A DNA stretch of 64,000 nt from Tulasnella sp. 424 (lineage: Eukaryota; Basidiomycota; Agaricomycetes; Cantharellales; Tulasnellaceae): positions 124,001-188,000 of the forward strand of contig WSUB01000031.1 of assembly GCA_019633425.1 (NCBI GenBank), written 5' to 3'. Shown one piece after another: positions 35,401 to 47,105 of the stretch (positions within the stretch are counted from its first letter, which is position 1; the number at the start of each line of letters is the position of its first letter). The position numbers and the translations under genes were made by a program. The notes beneath the pieces are model-generated. The model was not told the origin of the DNA. It did no database searches and saw only the letters and a program-made list of their open reading frames with translations.

Positions 35401-36440
35401 TATGAGTTGATCAAGCGACGTACCGCAAGTATCTTGTGACAATAGAGACATGGCGGCATGATCACAAAACCAGACAAAAGACAGGAATCTGAGCAAGTGT
35501 CGAGCGATGCTATGTCGGACAACAGCTCTCTTATATACCCGCAGCAGACTGATATTTACCTTTGAGTCCCTGGTGTGAAGTTCGTCGTCCTTTTTGTAAT
35601 TGAATCTCTTGTACCGGGTCGCCGGGCGGTCCTCGGCAGACCCTTGGTCAACACCCCAAGGATGGAGCTCTAAATGGAAAAGGAGCCTAGAATGTTTACG
35701 TCTTCGAGAAAGGGAGGCTGATCGGAGACCTTTACGCTGCGCTCAGGTGTTCTGAAGGCCTGTCAGCTCTTGTACCGGTTAACCTGAGTTTCGCCACTAG
35801 GGGATCCAAACCCCAGTGATTTTCATATTTCCAGAAACCACTCATTTTCTTTAAACGGCGACAGAGCGTGTACAGCAAACTCTTGAATGAGCTCGAATAA
35901 ATTATTGTAAGTACGAACTGTCCCCTACTGCACCAAAGGTATACGACAGGCGATACATGGCTGGCATTAAATTGGTCGGGGCTTTCATCTCTAGAAATTA
36001 GCAAGCAAGTGAGCCTGCATAAATACATAAATACATAAAACTTTGAGTAATCCCGAGGCTTTTGGGAACGAGTGTGATTCTGAGTTTACAATGCCTCTGG
36101 TCGCGCCCTCCAGGTTCGCAAGGCAAGTCCCTGGTGGCTGATTTTCCCATGACCTCGGCGAACAGGCCAACACACACTCCACCGAGTTGAATTCACGACG
36201 CTTTGCAGGATCTTTTTTTGGGACTATTCTATACAGAGTCTGGTGAGCCCCGTAAAACTCTCTAACAACATACATTTCCAATACTTCAGCTACAGTGCCA
36301 AGCTCCGCCCAAGTCGACGTCAGGCACCAACATCAAACCTCAGTATGATGCTCAAGGATCAGATTATTGATTTTTTCCGGCGAAGAGCAGGGTCGCGAAA
36401 GAGTATAGAGCTAGCATTATAGCACTGATGTATGAAGCAT
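32425..36440 (+). repeat. Repeat A, copy A4
   Basis: Closest relative of A3 over most of its length. It lacks the left edge and the terminal hairpin pair, so it is truncated at both ends. It holds an intact zinc-finger gene on the minus strand and the decayed gene remnants (33189-32430). Confidence 0.75.
34771..35459 (-). CDS. C2H2 zinc-finger protein of repeat A (A4 copy), intact
   Basis: Four exons: 35459-35424, 35349-35315, 35230-35108, 35029-34771; introns 74, 84 and 78 bp; 150 residues. Same design as the A3 copy: N-terminal MPPCLYC finger finished across two introns, Cys-rich middle, third finger split by intron 3, Ser/Pro tail ending PPESWFGQF. Two differences: a 6-bp in-frame loss makes finger 3 C-x2-C (GCSVCDFW) instead of C-x4-C, and a middle-finger Cys is Tyr (AAYSRC). 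TATATAAG lies at 35530-35537 (minus), 71 bp before the ATG. Confidence 0.8.
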
Positions 36441-36770
36441 CTCTTTAATGTGCCGGCTTTCCGAACCCTCACGCTGCCGGCAGTCTCTCGAGGCACGTAT
36501 CATGCCAAAAATGCCAAACACTGCTGGTGTTAGGGGGGAATTGGGAGGCTTGTACCTCGACGCTGAATCGAATAAGTCTCTGCTAGCCTTGCGCTGGGGA
36601 CGTTGTCAAGCATTTCGCGATTCGCGACTTGAATTCACACGCACTCCGAACAAAGATTTCAGACATATTGATTCTACAGCGGAAAATCGCAGACCAAGCC
36701 CCGAATGAGACTTTCCACACGTGGTAGGACAGAAATATCTGAGTATGCACGTGTCCGGAATCCTGAGGCT
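36441..36770. other. Intergenic between A4 and the GH30 3' end
   Basis: About 330 bp downstream of the complete GH30 gene. No gene seen; it presumably includes that gene's 3' untranslated region. Confidence 0.4.
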
Positions 36771-38402
36771 CTACAAACACTGCGAGTAGAAGTCGTTCGA
36801 ATACTGGCAGGTTGTTCCTGACGCACATTGCGTGCAGCCAGTCCATCCAGAGCCGCCGCATTGAGCATAATGCGTTGCCGTGCATCCATTCGCAGTGGTG
36901 GTCTTGGTAGTTGTCGTGGTGGTAGTTGTTGAAGTGTTGGCTCCTGTGGTCGTGGTAGCTGATCCACCGCCACTCAACTTGACAGTGAGAACGGCTCGAG
37001 CCGGAACGGAAACCGTGACGGCGCCTCCAGAAAGAGTCGCAGTGGTACTCGCAACCGTGTGGGTATTGTCCGTGAGGTAGGCTGCTGCGCTGGACGGAGT
37101 GAATCCGCTGAAGCTAAGCTTGACGGACTGAGCGGATGAGCCAGTGTTGGTGAAGACGACGACGACCGTGCCATCCGTGTTCTTGAACGCTCCGATGCCG
37201 ACGCCTGAGACGGTACCCGAAGTCGAGACTCGGTAAGCTCCAGGGCGGATGAAGCGGGACCACATGGCGAATGCCCAGAGACGACCAGAGGGTGTAACGG
37301 TGGTACCATCGCTTGCGACGAGGTAGCTGGAGGCCTGGAACTGGTTGACCTCGACGCCCTCCCAGTATAGGTACGCAGATAAGTTGGCGTTGACGATGCC
37401 GGTGTGGATTTTGTTGGCCCAAGTGAGACCTTCGCACAGGCCGCCACTGCTGTACCAAGTAGTGCACCAGGCACTGTCGAGGTCGGCGGCCTCGGTTTCC
37501 CAAACCTTGAGCTTCGTGCTGAGGGGACTATTCGGATCGCCGCTATACATGTGGGAGGTGATGACACCCAGATATTGCTCCATACCAGCGGAGACCAGTC
37601 CAGAGGTGAGGGTCTTTTGGGCGGGCCACCCAGTAGCGTCGCAGCAGGTGATTTTGACGCTGCTAAGGCCGTTCGAACTGAGGGTGTTGTACAAGGTGGG
37701 AATGAATGAGGCCGCTTGGGAAGCATCTGATTGCATGGAGGAGTAGCTTGTGCTGTTCCGGGGCAACCCAGTGAGCGAGGAGTTCGAGCTCGACGGATGC
37801 CAGATAACTTACACATAATCTGGTTCGTTCAAGAAGCCAAGGTGTGTGATTGGAATCCCGGCTTGCTTGTAGTATTTGACGTATTGCACCAAGAAATTGG
37901 CATAGGCCTGTCTCCAATCACCGGACGAGCAGGTATGTCCTGTGACACCGCACAGCCAACCGCCGTTACCCTGGTTTCCGTTGGTCTTCATGAAACCAGG
38001 AGCACTCCATGCATCGGCATAGATAGTCTTGACGCCATACGACATTGCCGACTGACTGAACCAAACTTGGCCAGAGTCGTTGCCATCCCAGACGTAACTT
38101 GGGGTCGCGCTTGGCGATCCGGGACTGTTCGGTTCGATGCTGTCTCCGCTGCCACCAGACCCGATTCGGTTTCGAATGATGGTAAGACCTGCACCGGCAG
38201 TCGTGCTAAAGAGGTAGTCGAGTCCACTAGTTCGTGGACCTGATGCCAGGTTCTTGAACTCACTGGCACGACCGAAGGCTTGTGATACCCCAAAACCATC
38301 AATCTGCTGGAGAGTGGATCCGACGTTGACGGTGACGGTGGTTTGTGCTAGAGCCCAGCCTAAATTGGCAGCTAGAGCCACGAGTTGATTGATAGTGGGC
38401 AT
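36771..38402 (-). CDS. GH30 xylanase-like glycoside hydrolase with C-terminal CBM1
   Basis: Two exons, 38402-37813 and 37752-36771, with a 60-bp GT-AG intron; 523 residues. Secreted: signal peptide of about 19 residues ending ALA, then [10 protein letters not shown]30 catalytic barrel with [10 protein letters not shown], proton-donor motif [10 protein letters not shown] (Glu ~193) and nucleophile motif KVWETEA (Glu ~284 likely), then a beta domain, a Thr-rich linker and a fungal carbohydrate-binding module 1 ([17 protein letters not shown] to the final QCL). The intron falls just after the NEPDY motif. Expected role: endo-acting hydrolysis of xylan/glucuronoxylan in plant cell walls, outside the cell; exact specificity is inferred from family. 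Paralogue of the gene at 1-521. Confidence 0.92.
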
Positions 38403-38890
38403 GTAGATTGGTGCTGGTACAGGCGAGGGAATAGGGGACCACAGAAGGAAATGAGAGCGGTTGTTGGGAAACGCCCCGATTTGCGAGCGAACTGGAGTAG
38501 GCTTATATACCTCGATAATGCTATACCTCGTGCATACCGGGTAAGCAGTATATCCTCCCCTATCTGAACATTAGAGCCCAGAGGGCGCCGCGACGTCACC
38601 AGAACCTTTGACGAGCTGAAAACAAAACAATTGACCATGTTGGAGTTCGGAAACTCACACGGAGTTTCCGGAATAACACCTTTCTCGGAGACATCACCAA
38701 GGTCTCCGATTCGTCTTCTTGAGGATCAATGTTGACGAGGCGAGGAGCGGAGATAGGCGCGGGCGAGGATGGAAGGGCGAGGATCGACACCAACGCCTTG
38801 GCATCAGCTCGGGCATTGAATTCAGCCCGGGGTCGGTCAGGGCACCGAGCAAATTCAGCCTCTATTTTCAGCCCGAGTTTCGAAAGGGTG
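38403..38890 (-). repeat. Duplicated GH30 upstream region (copy 2)
   Basis: Counterpart of 522-960; includes the promoter and a further segment sharing the TTCGGAAACTCACACGGAGT core. Confidence 0.65.
38502..38509 (-). promoter_or_regulatory. TATA box of the complete GH30 gene
   Basis: TATATAAG on the minus strand, 100 bp upstream of the ATG at 38402. Confidence 0.6.
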
Positions 38891-39392
38891 GCTTCTTGGA
38901 GAATCCAAATCAAGTAATCCCTTAACTTCTCCGAGGTTTCTACTGATTCGCCAGGATGGTGGAAGAGCGGGGAAATCCACTCAAAAGTTAGGCTTTCAAT
39001 CCCTGACCGCGGTATTTATGTCTCTCCGAAAGCCAGATCGACCGTTATCGAGCCGTCGGATAGGAAAAACAGCCGATATTGTTGCCTACTATATTGATTG
39101 GTCGGGGTCAAGCCGGCGTCTGACTTCCCGTGCCGCTACGGGCCGCTCATCTGCACCTCCTTCGAATGCTCTATTCATAGATTTGCCATGCTTTCGGTCG
39201 TCTATACCCTCGCTCGGGATAGTCTTCTGTGTCTGCAACAATACATGCGTAGTAGCTACACTAGGCAAATAACTTGTTGACGTGGAAAATTGATGTGAAA
39301 CCCTCCTTCAGGAATGTGTTCGAGCAAGTAAACGACGGAGAAGTAGACTAGAACCCAAGATAAGTGGCTCAAAATCATTCAAAGTCATCGAG
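38891..39392. other. Intergenic, nothing recognised
   Basis: No gene, repeat or RNA signal seen. Confidence 0.4.
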
Positions 39393-39699
39393 ATGTCCTC
39401 GAAACGCGGCACAGATGAAGCGCTTGAAGCTACGCCTGACGGCATTAGCATGAGCATCTTCCGCATATATCTGGGAGTCAGCGGAGACGGTTTGACGCAC
39501 CTTCGACTGACGGTCGTACCGAAGCCCGGTAGGTCAAGTTAGTAGTGATGACTGTGTGGATACGGGTGACGATACAAATCCTACTAGGTACAAAGTAGGT
39601 GAAGAAAAAGCTATTAAGACTCAGGGAGTCGAGAAACGAAGATACCCAAAGGAAAATGAAAAGGTCCGCGGCCGAATGCCTCGAGACCTCATTAAATAG
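39393..39699 (+). CDS. Possible small two-exon protein, 78 residues
   Basis: Exons 39393-39528 and 39599-39699 with a 70-bp GTAGGT...AAGTAG intron give a frame from MSSKRGTDEALEATPDG to RMPRDLIK. The spliced product is strongly basic in its second half. It lies just downstream of the convergent F-box gene, so it may be that gene's 3' flank read by chance. No homologue recognised. Confidence 0.25.
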
Positions 39700-39760
39700 C
39701 TTTAAGGAAAGCGATAACTTATCTATAAGGGTCCCGCACTATAGCTACTAGGTCAAGAGT

Positions 39761-42173
39761 CTATGGAACGTATGCACGGACAACACGTTTGGCAGTCGCA
39801 ATGCTATGGGCGTCCTCGCTCTCGCGCTCCACGCGCTCCACGATCCAATGATGACGAGCGACGATGTGTCGAACCTGGCGTGACCAAAGCGGAAGGTCAA
39901 TTCGAGCTTGCTTTACCTATATGAGTTGGAGACCAGCTTACCACGTGGGTCAACGTCCTCAAGTCGACCTGTCCATCCCACGCGTGTGCTTCACAGTGTG
40001 CGCAGATGCACTTCTCACCATACTCCTCGATCTCCTGAAGCGTCGGGACAAGTGGTATATCTAGGTCCCGTATGACCTTCCGGATCAGCGCCTGTTCACC
40101 GGGGCTTGCGGGCAAAAGAGGGTCCGGATCGAACAGCGGTCCGCTCAACTTCAGCCGACTCGCCTCATCCATCCAGCGATATTTGATGCAGCAAGGGTGT
40201 GCCATCGCTTCGTCGTGCCAGAGAATCTTCCAGCAGAGCCTGCAGGTGAAAGCGGAGGTAACAAGGTCCAAACCCAGGGCGTCAGCGGTCACAGCAGCGT
40301 CTGCAGGCAGACCTTGGCGAATAACAGCTCGGAGCCTCTGCCGGATCTCCAACTGGTTCTGCTCGACCGCTCGCTTGACGTCGTCTCGAACGTTTTGCCA
40401 CATCTCCGGAGTAAAGTCCGCGCCGTCGTGCTCCAACGCCTCCGCTACCGACGGAACAGCGTGGATGATACTGCGACCAGGGAATTCGGCCCAGTAGAAA
40501 TTGGGGTTCGATTCCATCAAACTGGTAGCGAACGCAACGTAGAAATCGAGGAAACGGTCTTCTCGGAAGTTTCGTCGTTCGTATTTTTCAAACAGGAGGC
40601 GCTCTTCTCTGGAGTATTGAAGGAGCTCAACGAGTTCTGGGTGAATTCGGCGCCATACTAGAGGAGTGGCGGAGTAAGGCGATGTTTAGTAGGCTGTGGA
40701 GGTGAGATATGGATGAAGCTTCTTACTCCGTTCAGTCAGCGCAGCTGGTCGGTGAGCAAGCGCCTGCCATCTTGGGTCGGTGATTGGGAAATCACCGTCT
40801 TCCCAGCCCTCTTCCTTGAGACGTTCAATGACTCTGGAATGCAAAGGAAGCGAGCAACGCTTTCAATACAATATGTTACTGGGTTCCAAGCCCTGGTGAA
40901 CTTACGCATTCTCCCGTTGCAGGGACAGCTCCTCAGTTCGTTCTTGGTTGGCTTCACTTTGCGCAATCTTCCAAGCCTCCATGGCGTCGCCGGTCTGCGG
41001 ATATTGTGGTCAATCTGTTTAGTTTGTTTGGACCAAGGATCAAAATCGTACCTCCTCCAACATCATTGTAAAAGTGAAAAGGTTCACCACGGTTTGTTCC
41101 TGGACGTAGGCACATTCCCCGTTTTCGTTCACGAGGGCGCCGTGTAGATGGTTGACCACACCGGCAAGATACATAAGGCAGTTTCGTGGCGCGTCAACTA
41201 TGGTCCGCGGCTCGAATATTAGGCCAATGTGGCTTGGTATCGCTCAAACGAGTCAAGTACGCACAATAGACTCCAGGAAGATTGTCGAAAATAACTTGAG
41301 GGATTCCTGGCCAGAAGCAGTCGATGTCCACTTCGGAATAGAGGCTGAGGAACACGTGACGTATCAGGTTCGGTCGCTGAAAGACGGTCATGAAAAGGCT
41401 TACCGTGATTCGATGCAAGTGGGACACATCCTTAAACGTAGTTTGTAATATGTCTTCCGCGTTTTTGCATAGCATCCCTGGCAATGAGGTCAACAGCGGA
41501 AGGGAATTCTTAGGTCAGACGCAAACGCCCCGCCGCTGAAACAAAGAAATCGGACGTACCTGACAACCAATCTCGAACATTAATGTCGCGTATTGAGGCT
41601 CGGACATGTCTGAAGGGCAATCCGGCAAACCCTCGATGAGTAAGCGTGAAGTTCTCCAGATGTTCTTTGCGTCTTTGGAGGTGAGGATTTCTCGAAGCCG
41701 ACGAGAGGACCGCGCGAGCTGAAGGAGGTCGACAGGCTTAAGGTATCGACAGACCTGCCCAAAAGAATGGTATAACACTCATTTATACGATCTAGGAGGG
41801 AGCTAGGATATAACGTCGACGTACCTCGGCAAAGATGTCAACAGGTAGCTTCATGATGCCGTCGAGCCGGTGTCCAGACCGACGACTGGACTTTCGTTTC
41901 CTCTTCATGGTCGGCTTCTCTCCAGCAAATTCCCCGTCATCTTCATCAATATTGTTGGCTTGAGACTTGCGTCTCTTGGGCGTCGGGGCCTTGTGTGGTT
42001 CTGAAAACGGGTTTTGATCCCGGCGGTCAGTCCACAATGGAACGATTTTATTTAACCGCTACGATCGCTAAATGAAAGCACATGCCTTGCTCTTGAGCGT
42101 CGTGGATCTCTTCATCTGAGCCATTAGCAAGAGCGTAATTTACACGCTTTCCTCGTGTCCTTGGGGTGGACAT
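39761..42173 (-). CDS. F-box protein, nine exons
   Basis: Exons 42173-42086, 42000-41825, 41754-41560, 41508-41265, 41197-41052, 40994-40906, 40833-40727, 40657-39942, 39874-39761; introns 51-85 bp; 624 residues, all phases consistent. The first intron (42001-42085) is GC-AG. A basic, disordered N-terminus (KRKRKSSRR) precedes an F-box at ~80-116 (LPVDIFAEVCRYLKPVDLLQ) that would recruit the protein to an SCF ubiquitin ligase through SKP1. A long central region of unknown fold follows. Near the C-terminus CICAHC (565-570) is followed by THVVRH across the last intron, giving a C-x2-C-x15-H-x3-H zinc-finger-like pattern, perhaps for substrate binding. It resembles the long F-box proteins expanded in Rhizoctonia-type fungi. 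Start ATG 42173 is chosen because the GC-AG splice keeps frame. Confidence 0.85.
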
Positions 42174-43074
42174 TTGTGCAAGGAAGGAAGGAAGAGGTAA
42201 AAAGCAGGGATTTGTTGTCCGTTCGGGCGGTAGTTGCCGTAAATGGGAGTTCCCGCGGTGCGGGCGCTTACAGCGGCTCCAAACGAGACGGTCGAGACCC
42301 ATCGTCCAAGCCTCCGCAGCTGGCCACGATAAACAAAATGCAAAGTCATGGCGGACCAGCAAAAGTGTATGAAAATTTTGGCTGATGAAACTGCTTGCGG
42401 AAGCATTCATGTTGTGCGGGCTTTCGCCAATTCCTGGGCTGCCGAAACGGGCGGTGAAAGGATGCGGACTTCGACAATGCCCTTGAAAGGGCAGTCAAAG
42501 AAGGGACGTGGCGTCTGTGTTTCGAAGCTTTCCTACGCATTATAGGGGCGGATCCTTGTCCCCGCTAGTTTTCTCGAGCAGTCGACCGAAACGAGAACGA
42601 GAGCCGCCATAACACCGTCCTTTTCACAACCGCTCCCGTTCGCCAAAGAAAGGGTGAATACTCGCGGACGGGTAAGCGAAACGGTTCTTGGACCATAAGT
42701 AGCTTGGTTTCTTCGACAACACCCCAGATGTAGTGAGGTTAACTTCTCAATAGGTTGGTAAACTGCCCGAGACATCCAGTGTCGAACGTTTGCCGCTATG
42801 TGAGTCAAGACCGAGACTCCTTCTTTGATTCCGCGCCATGAGGTATACGTATCAACCTCCCGATTACGCCATAGCACTAGTGCTAGCGCTGTTTGCCAGA
42901 ATTCGTGCCTCCGCGAGTGACGGTACCTTGTGGGCGAAACTCAGGGTCCAGGCAGAACGCGACACCAAAGGGATCTTCACAAGTTCATGCATATGATAGT
43001 CCAAGTGTTATAGTCTGTTGCGTCGGTATCGAGGCCATGGCTAGATACTTCCTGAGACGGAAATCCTCGATCCT
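42174..43074. other. Intergenic, nothing recognised
   Basis: Upstream of the F-box gene. A minus-strand ORF (42877-42533) and others are present without family resemblance or splice support. Confidence 0.4.
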
Positions 43075-43906
43075 CTTATTCCTGAGCTTCATATTGAAGG
43101 TCGATTTTCGTGCCTGGCGTTGGCTTGGAGTCGACGGAACCTGGTCCTTCAGCTGAAAATATTCGAGACGGATTCTGTTCACGAGCTGCAAGGGGCTCAC
43201 CAGAGTCTGTATAGAGTGGTCTCGAAAGACTCGTGCAGGGCATCGTGAACTCAGCTGCGTGGAGGGGTGCCGGTTCATTCCCCAAGATCATGGGAAAATC
43301 AGCCACCGGCTACCGGCTACCTTGCGCAGGCGCGCAGAACTCGTAGTCGTTCGTTCTCCAAAACTCAGGAACTGATCGTTCAGAGCTTTATATGTATTTA
43401 AGTATCTGAATGAGCTCGCTTTTGTCTACAAGTTCTAGAGATGGCGAGAGAGCTGTGGTTTTGCGACCTCGATCAATTAAGGTCGGAAATCGGATGCTGG
43501 GTGCGATTGGGAGCAGTGCGTATATCTTATCGATTCAAACTAATTGAGATATTAGTTATGCATTTTGGCTATATTGTTTAATGAAAATGATTTAGTGTGT
43601 TTCCTATAAAATATGAAAATCTCGAGTGTAACGTTTGGATCCCCTGGTCGGGAAGTCCAGGTAAACCGGACCAGGAGCCGGCAAGCCTTCAGAACACCTT
43701 AATACCAATCGAACCTACCCGATCAGAGTCCCCTTTCTTGCCAACGTAAAAATTAGAGCCTCTCTTTCCATTTAGAGCGACATCCTTGGGGTGTTGACCA
43801 AGGGTCTGCAGACTACCGCCCGGCGACCTGGTAAAAGAGATTTCAATTACAAAAGACGGCGAACTTCACACCAGGGACTCAACGGTAAATATCAGGCTGC
43901 TGTAGG

Positions 43907-43914
43907 TATATAAG
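43907..43914 (+). promoter_or_regulatory. TATA box of the A5 zinc-finger gene
   Basis: TATATAAG, starting 77 bp before the ATG at 43984 (70 bp from its last base). Confidence 0.6.
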
Positions 43915-43983
43915 AGAGCTGTTGTCCGGCATAGCATCACTCGATACTTGCTCAGATTCCTGTCTTTTCGCTGGTTTTTGATC

Positions 43984-44681
43984 ATGCCACCGTGTCTCTA
44001 TTGTCCCAAGATGCTTGCGGTACGTCGCTCGATCAACTCATAACCTGTGTCTTCTTCTTCAGTTCTGACATCATGCATTCTAAATTGTCCGTAGGATAAG
44101 TCTAGTCTTCGCAGACACACGAATACCCAGTGAGTCTCAGACGCATGCCGCATGCTGCTTTTCCTCCACACGGTCTTTGTAGCTTATAATCACGCATCGT
44201 GTTTCCCTCATCCAAGGCACCTAAGAACCAAATTTTACATTTGTGAACATTGCAATAAGAAGTTTTGGGACCCAGCGGCCTGCTCAAGATGTCGGGCGGG
44301 TCATTTGAAGGTGTTTGGCTGCGGTGTTCCGGGCTGCGATTTCCGGTGCGTTCGCCTCTCCCGGCAATTGAACCCTCGTTTACATCAGCAATACACATCG
44401 CTGAGCGCATTTTTGTCTCTAGGCGTCGACGCAAAGACGCGGTCAAGCTACATACCCAACGGATACATCGAGAGCTCGGCGATATTCCAATTCTAACCTC
44501 TTCGCTGAGCACGAGTTCCCCAAGCGGGTCATCGGCAAATGGTGATTACAGTCCCTCTCCTGATCCAATTTCTGGTTCATCCATTCTTCAGCCGCAGGTC
44601 GATGCCGCTAGTCTATGGTCGTCCCCATCGACCTCCTCCGATCCGCAGACGCCTCCCGAGTCGTGGTTTGGGCAGTACTAG
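43984..44681 (+). CDS. C2H2 zinc-finger protein of repeat A (A5 copy), intact
   Basis: Exons 43984-44019, 44095-44129, 44217-44345, 44423-44681; introns 75, 87 and 77 bp, all GT-AG; 152 residues. Finger 1: CLYCPKMLADKSSLRRH then TNTQH, assembled from three exons (the His pair ends at the first codon of exon 3). Cys-rich middle: YICEHC...CSRCRAGH. Finger 3: FGCGVPGCDF plus RRRRKDAVKLHTQRIH across intron 3, a canonical C-x4-C-x12-H-x4-H. Tail Ser/Pro-rich, ending PPESWFGQY. This copy has the best consensus donors (GTACGT, GTGAGT, GTGCGT). DNA- or RNA-binding is inferred; its link to the repeat's spread is unknown. Confidence 0.82.
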
Positions 44682-46296
44682 CTGAGAGACGCGTCGACAT
44701 ATGCCCTATCGAGAATTTCTGTTTGGTCCGCTATTTCTTCTCTATCATTTCTATCAGCGCAAGCTCTCGCAATAGCGAAGATGCCACTTAACATAAAGCT
44801 TTTCCTATCGCTTGCTGTCGTCGCTATGTTCTATGCTATTTCATTGTAATGCTGGACCGAAGTGCGTGACGAACACATCGCAGTGGAGAGGGCGTCGGAG
44901 TTTCAATGGTGTTCTTCCTCTCTCGTTCACCGCCAACGGGCCTCTCGCTCTTGTTCTCCAGCTCTCTTTCAGCAATACGATATCTAAGCGTCTTATTCAG
45001 TAAGTATCACAGTCCCTACGACAGATAACATGAATGAGGTGCTCGTGAGTTCAGCTTGCAAGGCTCGCGAAACCAACGCTCATCCAGGTATCGGTATTTA
45101 GACTGACGCCCCTCTCGCTCTCTATATAGGCTGCACCTCCCTCGTTTTCGGCGCCCTCCCATTTTAGCTCATTCACCCCACGAAGGTACTCGCGTTAGCT
45201 GTCCGACATGCTGAGCTCGTTTGACGCAGATGGATGGAAACCAGGCAGAACGGCCTACAGTCATATTGTCCTCTCGCCCGCTACAACCCCAACGTTCATT
45301 CACCATTGGTCCTCGATCCCAACAGCTGAAAGGCGGGACTATCGATCGATGAGAAGCATTAGCCTAGCAAACCGCGCCATTGGCGTTTCCCCTTCGGCGA
45401 ACATCGTCCCAACTGGTGCCAACGGTCGGCATATTAGTCCTGACCAGCCACTCCAAGGAGGATCACGGACCGCGGGCAAGCGGGAGCATTTATCGCTCGG
45501 AGTTGGCTGATATCGCTCGCGTTCTCCGGAACATGGCCAGCTGAAGCATCGGTGGGTTTGAACGACCAGTCCCCTCTCCAGACTGTCCTGCATTGCAGCG
45601 CCCAAAGCGATGGTTCACGACCGAAACGGCTACTATCAAGACGAAAAGGTAGCCTCCAGGGCGACCACCTGTCTCAAAGTCGCTCGAACGTCAACAGAAC
45701 TCTTAGAACGTCCGCAGACCTCGCAGGTTCAGTGCCAAGGCCCGTGCAAACCAAAGCAAAGGACACCTCTAACCTCAACAGGGCGGCGGTTGTCCGCTGG
45801 AGTCCTGGTAAGCGCGACATTGCTACTTCGTCGCTAATGGGCGCCATTCATATTATATGAACCAAATAGCGAATTTTAATGATGCATCGGACCTGATACA
45901 ACTTGCTTGCTTTAGAGAGGCGTGCATGACGCGAACTTTCCTTGGCCAGTATCGTTTTGGGTCAGAAATTCCATCGCGGTGCTCCCGCTATTCCTGTACC
46001 GGTGTCGATATAATCAAACTTCCACCCAACATAGTTAGAGTCGTTTACCGTATCCTCTTCCAACTACGTCCCCCTATCAGAAACCGCTCGTTGACATCGG
46101 TGATTCCTCTGGATGTGCTCTCTGCGCGGTGTCTTTGACGCACTCTCTGTGGATGTCGCGATGCATCTGTGCACTGCTGGCCTTGATCGAACTTAGACCA
46201 AACTACGTCATTGCATTGATAAAGGAAAGATTTACTTGTTGGAGGGGTTTCCCGGCGCGGACAACAGGTCACACTGAAGGAACGTGATTTATAACC

Positions 46297-47105
46297 ATGT
46301 CTGGAAACAAGTGCACGGGTACGACGCTAGCTAGGAAGGAGAGAGCCAGAACGCTCAGACCATGGAGTTCTTCCGCGCGGTCGTCGGGCTTCTCGACGTA
46401 CACGCCAGAGCGCTCCGTGTCATACACGACGGTTCTCCGGGATCGGTGTCCACGTGCAAGCGCGTTCTTACCATCCGACCTCGTTTTGGTGCAGGAGGTC
46501 CTTGCATCTTCGGTGATGGCCGAGGGGACGAAAGCGGTGAAGGCGAATGCTAGATTGTTGATACCGGGACAGAAACGAGGGTGTACGGCTACAATGCGAG
46601 GTAGCTGCGTCCAGTTGCCATCGTTTTTGCAAGGCCGAGAGGTTTGGTGGGCGGGAGGTGGAGACGGTTGAGATTGAAACGGGTGGCTGTAAACGGGATT
46701 CGGCGGGGTCACAAAGCCGCTAATGACTCGTGCGATGCTTGCTCAAGCCCGAAGGACTTTGGACATAGGCTGGGGACATATATTTGCGATGCTGTAGCGT
46801 CCTGCTAGACGAAGAGAAAGGTACGGTTCGCCAGGCCTGGAAGCGATCTGGGAGTGCGAACGCGCTTACCTCACGAACGCTCCTTGGACGGGATCCATGG
46901 CCACCAGAGGCAGCTACTGTATGCACGGAGAATGCTGAAGGTGAAGATAACATGGTCGACGAGGCAAGACGGCGTTGGTTGAGCTGGGATGGGAGGCTCT
47001 TAACGTGGGAGGTTGGCAACCCCAGGTGGAAACTCCCTCTTCGACGCGTCCTGGACTCTGTTCGCTCTCCGTGCTCGAGCAACCCAGGCCGCAGACTACA
47101 GTTAC
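46297..47105 (+). pseudogene. Decayed unrecognised gene of repeat A (A5 copy)
   Basis: A 124-codon frame starts MSGNKCTGTTLARKERAR and is followed by a shifted segment with RRRWLSWDGRLLTWEVGNPR ending at CAG|GTGG. These match the minus-strand remnants in A1, A3 and A4. Frames are not continuous. Product unknown. Confidence 0.35.

Noticed and set aside
37345..38243. Long plus-strand ORFs across the complete GH30 gene
   Set aside because: Antisense shadows of a well-supported gene with intact catalytic motifs and intron.
39752..39883. Possible third exon on the plus strand (NAMGVLALALHALHD) of the small gene at 39393
   Set aside because: It overlaps the last exon of the F-box gene on the other strand, which fits in phase and ends the protein sensibly.
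41378..41403. 27-bp intron GTAAGC...TTTCAG inside F-box exon 4
   Set aside because: Too short, and the exon is open and in phase without it.
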